Below are positions 25,363-34,700 of a stretch of DNA of 64,000 bases, piece by piece. This DNA is from JADGRF01 sp035274465 (GTDB lineage: Bacteria; Myxococcota_A; Polyangia; Polyangiales; JAFGIB01). The stretch lies in contig DATEOF010000446.1 in assembly GCA_035274465.1 (NCBI GenBank), forward strand, positions 28,213-92,212, in the 5' to 3' direction. Position 1 is the stretch's first letter; every line of letters starts with the position of its first letter. The notes below the pieces were generated by a model that ran no database searches, was not told the origin of the DNA, and saw only the letters and a program-made list of their open reading frames with translations. The translations under genes and the position numbers were made by a program.

Positions 25363-27252
25363 TCAGGGTTTCTTGGAGATCAGGAGCGGCTTGTTCTTCG
25401 CCGGATCGCCGCCACCCAGCGCATCCTGCAGGACCTGCGTGGCGATCGGCGCGGCGTACTTGCCGCCCGTGCCGCCGTGCTCGACGAGCACCACGATCGC
25501 AAGCTCGGGCTTGTCGGCCGGCGCATAGCCGGCGAACCACGAGTGCGCGCGGCGGTAGTACCAGGCCTTGCGCGGATCTTCGCGCGGGTTGAGCTTGCCC
25601 TTGCTCACCTCTGCGGTACCTGTCTTGCCTGCCACGAGCACGCCACCGTCGATGCGCGCCTCGTAGGCCGTGCCTTCCTTGTCGTTGATCACGCCCAACA
25701 AACCCGCCTTGATCAGGTTGAAGTACTGCGGATCGACGTTGATGTGCCGGCGCACGCGCGGTGGAAACTCTTCGACCGTGGTGCCGTCGGCCTGCTCGAC
25801 CCGCTCGACCAGCTGCGGCACGTGCAGCGTGCCGTTACTTGCGATCGCCGCGTACAGCATCGCCAGCTGCACCAGTGTGACGCGAGTATCGCCCTGCCCG
25901 ATCGCCGTGTTGAGCGTGAAGCCGAGGTGGAACTTGTTGTTGTGATTCTTGGCGTACCAGTCGCGCGACGGCACGAAGCCACTGGCTTCGGTGTTGATGC
26001 CGATGCCGGTCTTCTGCCCGAGCCCGAACTCGCGCGCGTACGCGGCCAGGCGATCGATGCCGACTTGCTCGGCGAGCCGGTAGAAGTAGACGTTGCAAGA
26101 CTGCGTGATCGCCTCTTGCATGTCGGTGTCGCCGTGCACGTGGCTGCAGCGGAACCGGCGCTTGCCGAGCTCGTAGTAGCCCGGGCAATCGTAGTGCACC
26201 GAGCTGGTCATGATGCCGTCCTGCAACGCCGCCAGCGCGGAGATCGGCTTGAATGTGGAGCCGGGAAAGTAACTCTCGTAGGTGGTCTTGTCGATCAGCG
26301 GCCGGAACGGATTCTCGAGCAGCTCCTTGGCACGCGCGGTCGACATGCCGCCGCTCATCTCGTTCAGGTCGTACGCGGGCTTGGAGTACAGCGCGCGCAC
26401 GCGGCCGGTCGCGATGTCGACGACCACCACGCCACCCGAAGGCTGTCCGCGAAACGCGCGCTCCGCCGCGCGCATCATGTCCATGTCGAGCGTCAGCCGC
26501 ATGTCCAGCCCCGGCACGGGCTCGGTGCGCAGCTGGCGCTGGGCGATACGATGCGGTGAGCCATCGAGCTCTTGCCCCTGCACGTCGACCACGACGCGCA
26601 GCTCGCCGTCCTTGCCGCGCAGGTAGCTCTCCCAGGCGCGCTCGAGGCCGGAGCGCCCGACCGAGTGACCCGCGCCGTAGCCGAGGCCGGACAGGCGCTT
26701 GAGATCTTCCGCGCTGACCTCGTTCAAGAAGCCGAGCGTGTGTGCGCCGAGCGTCTTGAAGGGATACGAGCGCACCGGCGAGGCGACCACGTTCACGCCG
26801 GGCAACTCGCGGCGGTGCGTCTCGATCGCCGCGTACTGGTCGCGCGAGATGTCGTTGAACGCCAGCACGAAGTGCGAGCGCCTGCGCTCCGGCACGCTGT
26901 CCAGCTTGCTGCGAAAGCGCTGGCGTTGCTCGGCATCGAGCTCGAGCAGGTCGGAGATCTGCGTGAACTGCTCCGTGCCCATCTGCCGCGGCGTGACGTA
27001 CACGCTGTACGACGCGCGATTCTGCGCGACCACGCGTCCCTTGTGGTCGCGGATGATGCCGCGCGTCGCGGGCAGCCGCACGACCTTGGTGATGTTCTTC
27101 TCCGCCTCGACCAGCCAGCGGTCGTTCTGCATGATCTGCAGCTGGAAGAGGCGCCCGAGGATGGCGCTCATCGCGACCATCACGAACACCACCATCCACT
27201 TGTAGCGCTTCTTGAACTCGCCTAGTTCGCGGCGTACGGAGAGGAGATTCAT
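25363..27252 (-). CDS. mrdA: Penicillin-binding protein 2 (elongation transpeptidase)
   Basis: A 629-residue class B penicillin-binding protein that cross-links peptidoglycan during lateral growth with RodA and MreB. A single N-terminal membrane anchor (WMVVFVMVAMSAILGRLFQL) is followed by the pedestal domain (RGIIRDHKGRVVAQN). The transpeptidase domain has the active-site serine in STFK near residue 331, SCN in TQSCNVYFYRL, and KTG in AGKTGTAEVS near 540. The C-terminal part ends about 30 residues after GGTGGKYAAPIA. Its position between mreD and rodA is the canonical arrangement. Confidence 0.97.
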   Translation of the reverse strand: MNLLSVRRELGEFKKRYKWMVVFVMVAMSAILGRLFQLQIMQNDRWLVEAEKNITKVVRLPATRGIIRDHKGRVVAQNRASYSVYVTPRQMGTEQFTQISDLLELDAEQRQRFRSKLDSVPERRRSHFVLAFNDISRDQYAAIETHRRELPGVNVVASPVRSYPFKTLGAHTLGFLNEVSAEDLKRLSGLGYGAGHSVGRSGLERAWESYLRGKDGELRVVVDVQGQELDGSPHRIAQRQLRTEPVPGLDMRLTLDMDMMRAAERAFRGQPSGGVVVVDIATGRVRALYSKPAYDLNEMSGGMSTARAKELLENPFRPLIDKTTYESYFPGSTFKPISALAALQDGIMTSSVHYDCPGYYELGKRRFRCSHVHGDTDMQEAITQSCNVYFYRLAEQVGIDRLAAYAREFGLGQKTGIGINTEASGFVPSRDWYAKNHNNKFHLGFTLNTAIGQGDTRVTLVQLAMLYAAIASNGTLHVPQLVERVEQADGTTVEEFPPRVRRHINVDPQYFNLIKAGLLGVINDKEGTAYEARIDGGVLVAGKTGTAEVSKGKLNPREDPRKAWYYRRAHSWFAGYAPADKPELAIVVLVEHGGTGGKYAAPIATQVLQDALGGGDPAKNKPLLISKKP

Positions 27253-27273
27253 GCGGGGGAGCTCTCGGCGATT

Positions 27274-27804
27274 TTACGCCAAGCTGGGGCGCTCGTCGGC
27301 CTTCGGCGACTGCCTACCGTCGATCCTGCGCACAGCGCCGAAGATCGCGGGGGCGAGCAGCGCCGTGACGAGCGACGACTGAACCAGTACCCGCAACGTG
27401 GACCATGCATCGTAGGTCAGGATGTCGCTCTTCTTCTCGAAGATGGCGCGCAGGGCGAGGATCGAGAAGCCGGAGGCGACGCTCATCGTGAACGCGAACA
27501 TGGCCGTGAAGAACGCACCATGTGGCAGAAGACGCGACGCCGCGGCACGCGCCAGCATGAACGAGGCCACCAGGACGAACGTCTGCAACCCCATGGGATT
27601 GCCGCAAAACGCGTCGAGCAGGTAGCCGAGCACGAAGCAAATCAACGCGCCGCGCACCAGGTGTACGTCCGCGGTCACACCGAGCGACAGCGCGATCGGC
27701 AGGACCAGGTTGGGCGCGAACGTGTGCATCGGCACGAGCGTGGCCAGCGCGGCCTGACCGGTCAGCATCAGAAAGCCAAACACCACGAGGAGCACGCTGC
27801 GCAC
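27274..27804 (-). CDS. mreD: MreD, rod-shape-determining membrane protein
   Basis: A 176-residue protein with five or six hydrophobic helices and little else. The size, hydrophobic pattern (VFGFLMLTGQAALATLVPM and FAPNLVLPIALSLGV), and location between mreC and mrdA identify MreD. The AFCGNPMGLQTFVL segment matches the conserved central region of the family. It bridges the MreB/MreC scaffold to the RodA-PBP2 synthase. Confidence 0.93.
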   Translation of the reverse strand: MRSVLLVVFGFLMLTGQAALATLVPMHTFAPNLVLPIALSLGVTADVHLVRGALICFVLGYLLDAFCGNPMGLQTFVLVASFMLARAAASRLLPHGAFFTAMFAFTMSVASGFSILALRAIFEKKSDILTYDAWSTLRVLVQSSLVTALLAPAIFGAVRRIDGRQSPKADERPSLA

Positions 27805-27816
27805 GGCATCACCTGC

Positions 27817-28689
27817 CTAACGTTCGGCCTGTGCGCCCTGCTCGGTGATGCCCGCTGCGCGCGAGCCCGCCGTGAGGACCAGGACCTCTTCCAGGCGCGA
27901 GAAGTGAACCGCCGGAACGACTGTCGCTTCTTGATACAAGCCGTACTCGCGTTTGACCACTTCCTTGATTTCACCCACCAAGATCGACGCGGGAAAACGC
28001 TGGCCGAGCCCCGATGTCACCACCACGTCGCCCGGCTGGACGTCGTCATCACGTGACAGCTGCTCGAGCTGACACACGTAGTTCTCTTCGGCACCGGTGC
28101 CCTTCAACATGCCGCGTGCACCGTTGCGCTGGACGACCACGTCGATGGCGCTGGTCTTGTCCGCCGTCAGCAGCACGTCGGCATAGCGGCTGTAGGTGCG
28201 GCGGATTTGCCCGACCAGGCCGTCGGCGGTGATCACCGGCATGCCCGGGCGCACGTGGTCGCGCTCCCCCCGGTCCAGCACCACGCGTGTGACACGGAAG
28301 TACGGCGAGACCTCTTTGCCGATCACCTGCGCCGACAGCAGGTTGCCGCGGAGCTCGTCGCGCAGCTGCAGCAGGCGGCGCAGGCGCCGGTTCTCGGTGG
28401 CCGCCGCCAGCAAGCGGTTGTTGTCCTCGAGCAGGCGGGCGTTCTCGGCGCGCAGCCGGTCGTTGTCTCGTTTGACGTCGACCAGGTACACGTACTCCTG
28501 CAGCACGGCCGAGACTCCCTGCGCGAACTGCGTGGTGCCGTACTGGATGGGCGCGCTGGCCTCGAGGATGACGCGGTCGAAGGCGTTGGTGCGCGAAGGA
28601 TCCTTGAGGTTGGCGCGCAGCACGAAGAACGGCAGCGCGAGCAGCACGATGCACAACGCAGCGTCTCGGAATCGTCGATAGAGATGCAT
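27817..28689 (-). CDS. mreC: MreC, rod-shape-determining protein
   Basis: A 290-residue bitopic inner-membrane protein. One N-terminal helix (AALCIVLLALPFFVL) is followed by a coiled coil around 70-105 (RDNDRLRAENARLLEDNNRL) and the MreC beta-barrel region with VTRVVLDRGERDHVRPGMPV, GLVGQIRRTYSRYADVLLTAD and the late GLGQRFPASILVGEI motif. It activates PBP2 in the elongasome. The gene lies between mreB and mreD with short gaps, as usual. Confidence 0.96.
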   Translation of the reverse strand: MHLYRRFRDAALCIVLLALPFFVLRANLKDPSRTNAFDRVILEASAPIQYGTTQFAQGVSAVLQEYVYLVDVKRDNDRLRAENARLLEDNNRLLAAATENRRLRRLLQLRDELRGNLLSAQVIGKEVSPYFRVTRVVLDRGERDHVRPGMPVITADGLVGQIRRTYSRYADVLLTADKTSAIDVVVQRNGARGMLKGTGAEENYVCQLEQLSRDDDVQPGDVVVTSGLGQRFPASILVGEIKEVVKREYGLYQEATVVPAVHFSRLEEVLVLTAGSRAAGITEQGAQAER

Positions 28690-28722
28690 CGCGGACGCCC
28701 GCTGTGATCGAGTTGCGGCCGA

Positions 28723-29748
28723 CTAGGAGATCGTGACTTCGCGCAGCAAGTCCATGTGATCCAGCGCCTTGCCCGAACCGAGCACGACGGCCGAGATCGG
28801 GTCGTCGGCCACCATCACGGGCAGGCCTGTCTCTTCGCGCAAGCGCACATCCAAGCTCTTGAGCAAAGCTCCGCCGCCCGTCAGCACGATGCCCTTGTCC
28901 ACGATGTCCGCGGCCAGCTCGGGCGGGGTGCGTTCGAGCGCGAGCAGCACTGCGTCGACGATCGAGTTGATCGGCTCCATCAGCGCCTCGCGGATCTCGT
29001 CGCCCGTGACCACCACGGTCTTGGGCACGCCGGCGACCAGGTCGCGGCCTTTGACTTCCATCGTGCGCACTTCGTTGTCGGCGTAGGCGTTGCCGATCGT
29101 GCACTTCACGCGCTCGGCCGTCTGCTCGCCGATCAGCAAGTTATACTTGCGCTTCATGTAGGCGATGATGGCATCGTCCATCTTGTCGCCACCCACGCGC
29201 ACCGATTGTGAGTACACGATACCGGCGAGCGAGATGATGGCGACCTCGGTCGTGCCTCCGCCGATGTCGATCACCATGTTGCCGCTGGGCTCGGTGATCG
29301 GCAAACCAGCTCCGATAGCCGCGGCCATCGGCTCTTCGATCAGGTAGACCTCGCGCGCACCCGCGCTCTCGGCGCTCTCGCGCACGGCGCGTTTTTCCAC
29401 CTCGGTGATGCCGAATGGCACGCAGATGATGATGCGCGGGCGGCGCACCCAGCGCCGGTTGGTCGCGCGATTGATGAAGTAGCGCAGCAGCGCCTCGGTG
29501 ATCTCGAAGTCGGCGATCACGCCGTCTCGCAGCGGCCGTACGGCTTCGATGTTGCCCGGCGTCCGCCCGAGCATCTCTTTGCCTTCGGTGCCGACCGCGA
29601 GCACGCGCTTGCCGCCGCGCCCGTCTTTCTGCACGGCCACGACCGAAGGTTCGTAGGCGACGATGCCTCGACCCTTGACGTAGACCAGCGTCGTGGCGGT
29701 GCCTAGATCGATCGCGAGGTCGTGAGAGGTGAACCAGCCAAGGGCCAT
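28723..29748 (-). CDS. mreB: MreB, actin-like cell-shape protein
   Basis: A 341-residue actin-fold ATPase that forms membrane filaments and guides cell elongation. Phosphate 1 loop (IDLGTATTLVYVKGRGIV), connect and phosphate 2 motifs (MVIDIGGGTTEVAIISL) and the adenosine motif (GIVLTGGGALLKSLD) are all intact. It heads the mreB-mreC-mreD-mrdA-rodA operon. A divergent 189-bp region separates it from hisC. An A/T-rich stretch there (29,820-29,860) is the likely promoter area, but I cannot define -35/-10 boxes with confidence. Confidence 0.97.
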   Translation of the reverse strand: MALGWFTSHDLAIDLGTATTLVYVKGRGIVAYEPSVVAVQKDGRGGKRVLAVGTEGKEMLGRTPGNIEAVRPLRDGVIADFEITEALLRYFINRATNRRWVRRPRIIICVPFGITEVEKRAVRESAESAGAREVYLIEEPMAAAIGAGLPITEPSGNMVIDIGGGTTEVAIISLAGIVYSQSVRVGGDKMDDAIIAYMKRKYNLLIGEQTAERVKCTIGNAYADNEVRTMEVKGRDLVAGVPKTVVVTGDEIREALMEPINSIVDAVLLALERTPPELAADIVDKGIVLTGGGALLKSLDVRLREETGLPVMVADDPISAVVLGSGKALDHMDLLREVTIS

Positions 29749-29937
29749 GAACTATCCGCGGTGCCCGTCCTCGGACCCGAAAGCACCGGCTTTCTAGGAG
29801 GATGCGCGCACGACGGGTGTGTTTACGTAACAAGATTAACGCGCATTATCAAGCTTCCCGTCTGAGTACACGCGCGGCGAATCGCGACGTTCTCGCGAAA
29901 ATTTGCGGCCGATACATGTGCTACATGAGCAACCGCC

Positions 29938-31047
29938 ATGGCGTATGAACGCGCTTCCATCCAACGCATGACGGGCTACGTGCCTGGCAAGCAGCCCACG
30001 ACTGCGGACACCATCAAGCTCAACACCAACGAGAACCCTTACCCGCCGGCGCCCGAAGTCATGCGCGCCCTGCTGGAGGTTCCCGCGGACGTGCTGCGCC
30101 GTTACCCGGAGCCGCTGGCCGACGCATTCCGCGAGATTGCGGCCGAGGTCCACGGCGTGGCGCGCGAGCAAATCGTCGCAGTCAACGGCGGCGACGAGCT
30201 GCTGCGGCTGGCCGTCACGACGTTCGTGGAGCCGGGGACGCCGATCGGCGTGCTCGAGCCCAGTTACTCGCTGTATCCCGTGCTGGCCGAGATCCACGGC
30301 AGTCCCCTGGTGCGCGTTCCTGCTGGATCTGGGTCGCCGGCGCTGCGCGGCGGCTCCACTGAGGATTTTTCGGTGCCAGCCGACTTCGCCGCGCGCCTGA
30401 ACAGCGAGCGCGTGAACCTGGCGATGCTCGTAAACCCACATGCACCTTCAGGCACGCTGGTCAGCCGCAGCCAAATCTCGGCGATCGCGCGCGAGCTGCG
30501 CGGCGTGCTGCTGGTCGACGAAGCCTACGTGGACTTCGCGGACCCCGAGCTCGGTCACGACTTGCTGCCGCTGCTCGCGGAGCACGACAACCTGCTGTTC
30601 CTGCGCACGCTCAGCAAGGGCTACAGCCTGGCGGGCCTGCGCTTCGGTTACGGCATCGGGCGGGCCGAGTTGATCGCGCCGATGCTGGAGAAAACTCGGG
30701 ATAGCTACAATGTAGACGTGGTGGCACAGCGCCTGGCTGCGGCGGCCCTACACTCGCGCGGCTACGCGGTGGAAACCTGGAAGAGCGTGCGCCAGGAAAG
30801 GGCGCGCCTCGTGGATGCGCTCGCCGCCCTGGGGCTACGCGTGCTGCCGAGCCAAAGCAACTTCTTGCTCGCGTACGTACCGGCCGGCGCTTCGGCCAGC
30901 CAGCTGCGCGATCGGCTCGAAGCCGGCGGCCTCCTGGTCCGCCACTTCGCGCAGGACCGCCTACACGACGCGCTGCGCATCACGGTCGGAACGCCCGAGC
31001 AAAACGATCGACTGCTCGAGCTCCTGAGCGGCCTTCTCGGCCGCTGA
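29938..31047 (+). CDS. hisC: Histidinol-phosphate aminotransferase
   Basis: A 369-residue class I/II PLP enzyme catalysing the imidazole-acetol phosphate to histidinol phosphate step of histidine synthesis. NTNENPYPPAPEV near 25, the VNGGDELL segment, VNPHAPSGT, and the PLP lysine in RTLSKGYSLAGLRFGYG are all in place. It stands apart from other histidine genes; hisIE is 19 kb away. It begins with ATG at 29938, divergent from mreB. The downstream 189 bp hold the two paired hairpins described separately. Confidence 0.93.
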   Translation: MAYERASIQRMTGYVPGKQPTTADTIKLNTNENPYPPAPEVMRALLEVPADVLRRYPEPLADAFREIAAEVHGVAREQIVAVNGGDELLRLAVTTFVEPGTPIGVLEPSYSLYPVLAEIHGSPLVRVPAGSGSPALRGGSTEDFSVPADFAARLNSERVNLAMLVNPHAPSGTLVSRSQISAIARELRGVLLVDEAYVDFADPELGHDLLPLLAEHDNLLFLRTLSKGYSLAGLRFGYGIGRAELIAPMLEKTRDSYNVDVVAQRLAAAALHSRGYAVETWKSVRQERARLVDALAALGLRVLPSQSNFLLAYVPAGASASQLRDRLEAGGLLVRHFAQDRLHDALRITVGTPEQNDRLLELLSGLLGR

Positions 31048-31166
31048 CAGCGGCAGGCGGAGCAGCGCGGAGCGCGCGACCTGGAGGGGGTGAATCGAAA
31101 GCAGTCAGCCCGCAGGGCGGACTTCTTCTCGAGAGGGGGCGTCCGAACCCCCCCTGTAAATCATCC

Positions 31167-31202
31167 GGTGTGAAGCGTTCGCGCAAGCGAACGCGCAACA
31201 CC
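31167..31202. terminator. Hairpin I downstream of hisC
   Basis: The outer stem GGTGT/ACACC encloses a 3x3 internal loop (GAA against GCA), then a perfect 8-bp inner stem GCGTTCGC/GCGAACGC capped by GCAA, a GNRA tetraloop. No T-run follows. It lies in the convergent gap between hisC and the pilus operon and could act as a stem-only bidirectional terminator. A GGGGG/CCCCC dyad lies just before it, around 31,134-31,155. Confidence 0.45.
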
Positions 31203-31206
31203 CGCC

Positions 31207-31238
31207 AGTCGGGAGTTCGGCTCGCCGAACTTCTGACT
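31207..31238. terminator. Hairpin II at the lipoprotein stop codon
   Basis: The outer stem AGTC/GACT, a 3x3 internal loop (GGG against TCT), then the perfect 7-bp inner stem AGTTCGG/CCGAACT with a CTCG loop. Its layout copies Hairpin I, which ends 4 bp earlier, but the sequences differ. It touches the stop codon of the minus-strand lipoprotein gene. A terminator is the default reading. Confidence 0.45.
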
Positions 31239-31788
31239 AGCGCGCGTTGCGGCGGCGCTCGGCGAGGAACTCGCGCATCCGCTGCGCGTCCATCAGCGGT
31301 GCGTCCTTCGGGGGCGGGTTGGGCTCGGAGAAGACGATGCGCGACCACGTGCGCGTGCTCGGGCACGGCATGATCTGGACCCAACCGGGCACCTGCTTCG
31401 GGTCGTCCTTCTCGACCGAGTGCAGCCACTCCACCTGGGAGTATTCCACTCTGCTCTTGGTGCCGCCGGCCAAGCGCTTGTCGAAGTATTCCTCGACCTT
31501 CTTCAGGGGCAGGTCGGCGTCGTAGACCCATTTATGAGGATGCGTGCGGGTGAGCGTGAAGCCTCGCGGCACCACGTAGCCCGCCGCCTTGGTCTCCGAC
31601 GGCAGCAGGTCGCCCGCCGGGTCGCGCACGCGGGTCTTGTCGATGCGCTGCTGGCGTGCCTGGCCGCGCGCGTCGGCTTCGAGCAAGTGCCGGCGCTGCT
31701 CTTCCTCGTTGCTGCGCGAGCAGGCCGCCACCGCGTGGAGCGCGAGCGCCCCGCTGATCCACATGGTTAGTCGATACTTGAGGCCCAT
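31237..31788 (-). CDS. Small lipoprotein at the end of the pilus operon
   Basis: A 183-residue putative lipoprotein. From the ATG at 31788 the sequence gives a basic n-region (MGLKYR), a hydrophobic core and the lipobox VAAC with the acylated cysteine near residue 23. The mature part is charged and has no family that I recognise. A conserved-looking core GYVVPRGFTLTRTHPHKW is followed by LKKVEEYFDKRL. The start lies 22 bp inside pilY1, and a second ATG at 31764 directly follows the pilY1 stop but would lose the basic residues. Overlap with pilY1 suggests a role in assembly or anchoring of the pilus machinery; that is inference. Confidence 0.65.
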   Translation of the reverse strand: MGLKYRLTMWISGALALHAVAACSRSNEEEQRRHLLEADARGQARQQRIDKTRVRDPAGDLLPSETKAAGYVVPRGFTLTRTHPHKWVYDADLPLKKVEEYFDKRLAGGTKSRVEYSQVEWLHSVEKDDPKQVPGWVQIMPCPSTRTWSRIVFSEPNPPPKDAPLMDAQRMREFLAERRRNAR

Positions 31789-34700
31789 GAGGTTACCCGT
31801 GAGAACGTGATCGGCCGTGTGACCTTGGTTTGTACGCTGCCCAGCTTCGAGCCTGAGCGCTTGTCGCCCTTCGAGGCTTGTGCCACCACCCAGATGGCCG
31901 GCGGTTGGCTCTGCTCGATGCTCGTGAGTGTCGGCGAGAAGTACGAGAACAGCGGATCGGCCGGCGGCGTGCAGGTCAGCCGCTGGGTGGTGCCGAGGCC
32001 CTGAACCAACAGGTTCTTGCCCGCTTCTTTCACCTCGGCGAGAGTCTTGTTCCATAGATCGGCATCCGAGTCCGTGCCGGTCTCGGCGGCAGCCACGGGG
32101 ATACGCACGGGCTCGAACGTGCCCGTCTTGGAGCCCCCGTCCCACGTGACGTTGTAGACACCCGGGTCGCGGTCGATGTAGCTGAGCGACCACAAACGAC
32201 CGCGGCCGTACTCGCACGAGTCGGCCCCGCTGACGACGGAGGTGAACGTCGCTGCGAAGAGCTGGCCTTCGAACAAAGCCATCGAACCGGTCACCATCTC
32301 ACTGGGAACCAGTGCAGTGGAGCTCGTGCTCGCCCCCCGGTTGCGTAACTCCCAGTTGATCAGCGCCTGATAGTCGTCGGGGTCGTCCGGCGAGTCCGCC
32401 ATGGTGAGCTCGGTCAGCGACACGATGCGGTTGTCCGCCTTGGTCTTCTCGAAGTTGTCGGTGTCGCCGGTGCCGACGATCACCACCACGCGGCGGTTGC
32501 GGTCGAGCGAAAGAATCGGCCGCTCGTAGGTAGTCTCAGCTCCGTCGGGCACGTTCTTGTCCCAGTACAAGTCGTGAAACGGGCGCACCGTCCAACCCTT
32601 GCCGCCGGCGTCGGGCACGGGATCTTGTGAGCTCATGTCGATGCGCCAGATCACACCCTCGGCGTCAAGCACGTAGCCGCGATCGGCGATCGTGGCTACA
32701 GCGTCCTGGTACGCGGTCGGCGTGCCGGACACGGGGGCGGTGAAGATGGTGCCGTTGGCGTCGTTGGTGTCGTCGTCGAAGACCTTCTTGATCAGCCTGC
32801 CGGTCTCGACGTCGACGAAGTACAGCGCGCGACCTTGGCGCTCCCAGCACTGCACTCGGTCGCGGTAACGCTGCTGGCTGGCACCCGGCACCAGCGTCGG
32901 ATCATCGACGTACGATGCGTACGCCTCGCCGGACTTCTTCATCTGCACCTGGTCGTTATCGAGCGTGCAGCCGGGCAGGTCGGTGGACGCCAACGTCTTC
33001 TTCTTACCGACGCCGCCGGACAGGATCGCGACAGCGCGCGTCTGGACCGTTTCCTTGTCCGCGCCCGGTTCCTTGAACAGGAAGGTCGCTTGCACGATCT
33101 CGGGTTGACCGTAGGTCAGCCCCATGTCCTTCTCGGTGAACTGCCAGAGGAACTTGGGATCGAACGGATCGGTCACGTCGAGCGCGAGGTAGCCGTTGCC
33201 ACCGCCGCGCATGCCCGTGATCAACACCGAGTGGAAGTCGGTGTCGGCCGCGCTCGTGCCACGCTTGTAGAACACGTCCTTGACGACGGGCGTGGCGTCC
33301 AGGTTGTACTGGTGCGCGGCCAGCTGATTCTTCAGCCTCTTGAGCAGTATCGGCGGCACGAAGCCCCAGAGCTCCGTGCCGGGCTTCAAAGGCAGGCGCT
33401 TGTCGCCGGCGTGCGAGGTAGCCGCGAGGCTGGACGAATAGTCCTCGACCGAGAACGCGTGCAGGATGCCGTCGTTGGTCGTGATGTACATGATCAACGG
33501 CCGCTGCCTGACCTCGGCAGTCTCGGTGCGAAAGCGAGTGTACGCGTCGTCCGCGGGCTCGTCTTTGGGCGCGCCGATCAGCGCGGGCGAGCTGTGGTAG
33601 ATGTCGCCGAGGGGCTTGTCTTTGCGCGGCCCGGTCGCGCCCTTCATCCAGTTCAGCACGTCGTCGCGAGCGGTGGAGCTAGTCACGTTCAGGATGCCCT
33701 GCGTGATCCGGGTGTCGTCCAGGCTGATCAGATCGCAGCCCTTCTGGCAGTACTCGGCAGTCGCGTCGCCCTTGACCAGCGGTCCGCTCAGCATGTTGGA
33801 GTCGAGCGTGGAGGCGCCGGGCGGAATCGCGGTCAACAGCATGCGGCTCGCGGCACCCTGGTTGGCCAACACGATGTGGAAGCGATCCTCGTCCCGGATG
33901 TCGGGGCTGTCGAGCTCGCCGTCGCCCTTGCAGATGAAGCTGCGGCGTTCGATCAGGCCGTTCCAGGGTGGCGCAACCGAGGAAGTGGCACTCGCCGACA
34001 CCTGGAAGCCGGTGCTGATCTGGTATTGCGTGCCGGTGATGCCGACCGCAAACGCCGGCACAGAGCGGGACACCGGGTTCAGCAGTGGACCGAACACGTT
34101 GTCGAGCGTGGAGCGCAGTGTGTTGGGGTCGTCCGCGGTCAGCGCCGTCTTGGTGTTACCGGCTTCCGCGATTTCGTTGAGCGTTTTTACGGCGTCGGCG
34201 TCGCTCACCGACATGCCGAGGACGAACAACTGTTCGACCAACTTGTCGTCGATCAGCTGCTTGGCGATGACGGGTGCCTTCTTGTACGGGCACACGAAGT
34301 CGTTCATCTCGGTCTCGTCCGCCGTCTTTACGTTGTCCTCCGGCCTCTCACACAGCACCGTCGGATCCTCGTCGCCACAGTCGCAACGCAGCTCGCGGAA
34401 GTCGGGGTCCGGAGCGCCGTCCGTGATGAGGATCGCGTAGCGCTTGCGGCACGAATCGAACGTGTCTGTAACGTCCTTCTTCAGGTGGTAGTACAGGTCG
34501 TCGAGCGACGCCGCGATCGGCGTACCGCCGTACGGCCGTGTCTTTAGCAGCTGGTCTTGAATCGTGTCGTTGAGCTCGTAGATGTCACAGTCCCCATCCG
34601 CGCAGCTCTTCGAGTTGAGCGAGACCAATCCACCTTCGGTCGCCGCCGACGAGCGCACACCGCTGTTGACGTAATAGGTCTCGGAGCAGCCGTAGTACTT

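Noticed and set aside
29820..29860. A sigma-70-like promoter for mreB (TTGATA-17-TACGTA)
   Set aside because: The spacing fits but the -10 box matches the consensus at only two positions, so it is not listed as a feature.
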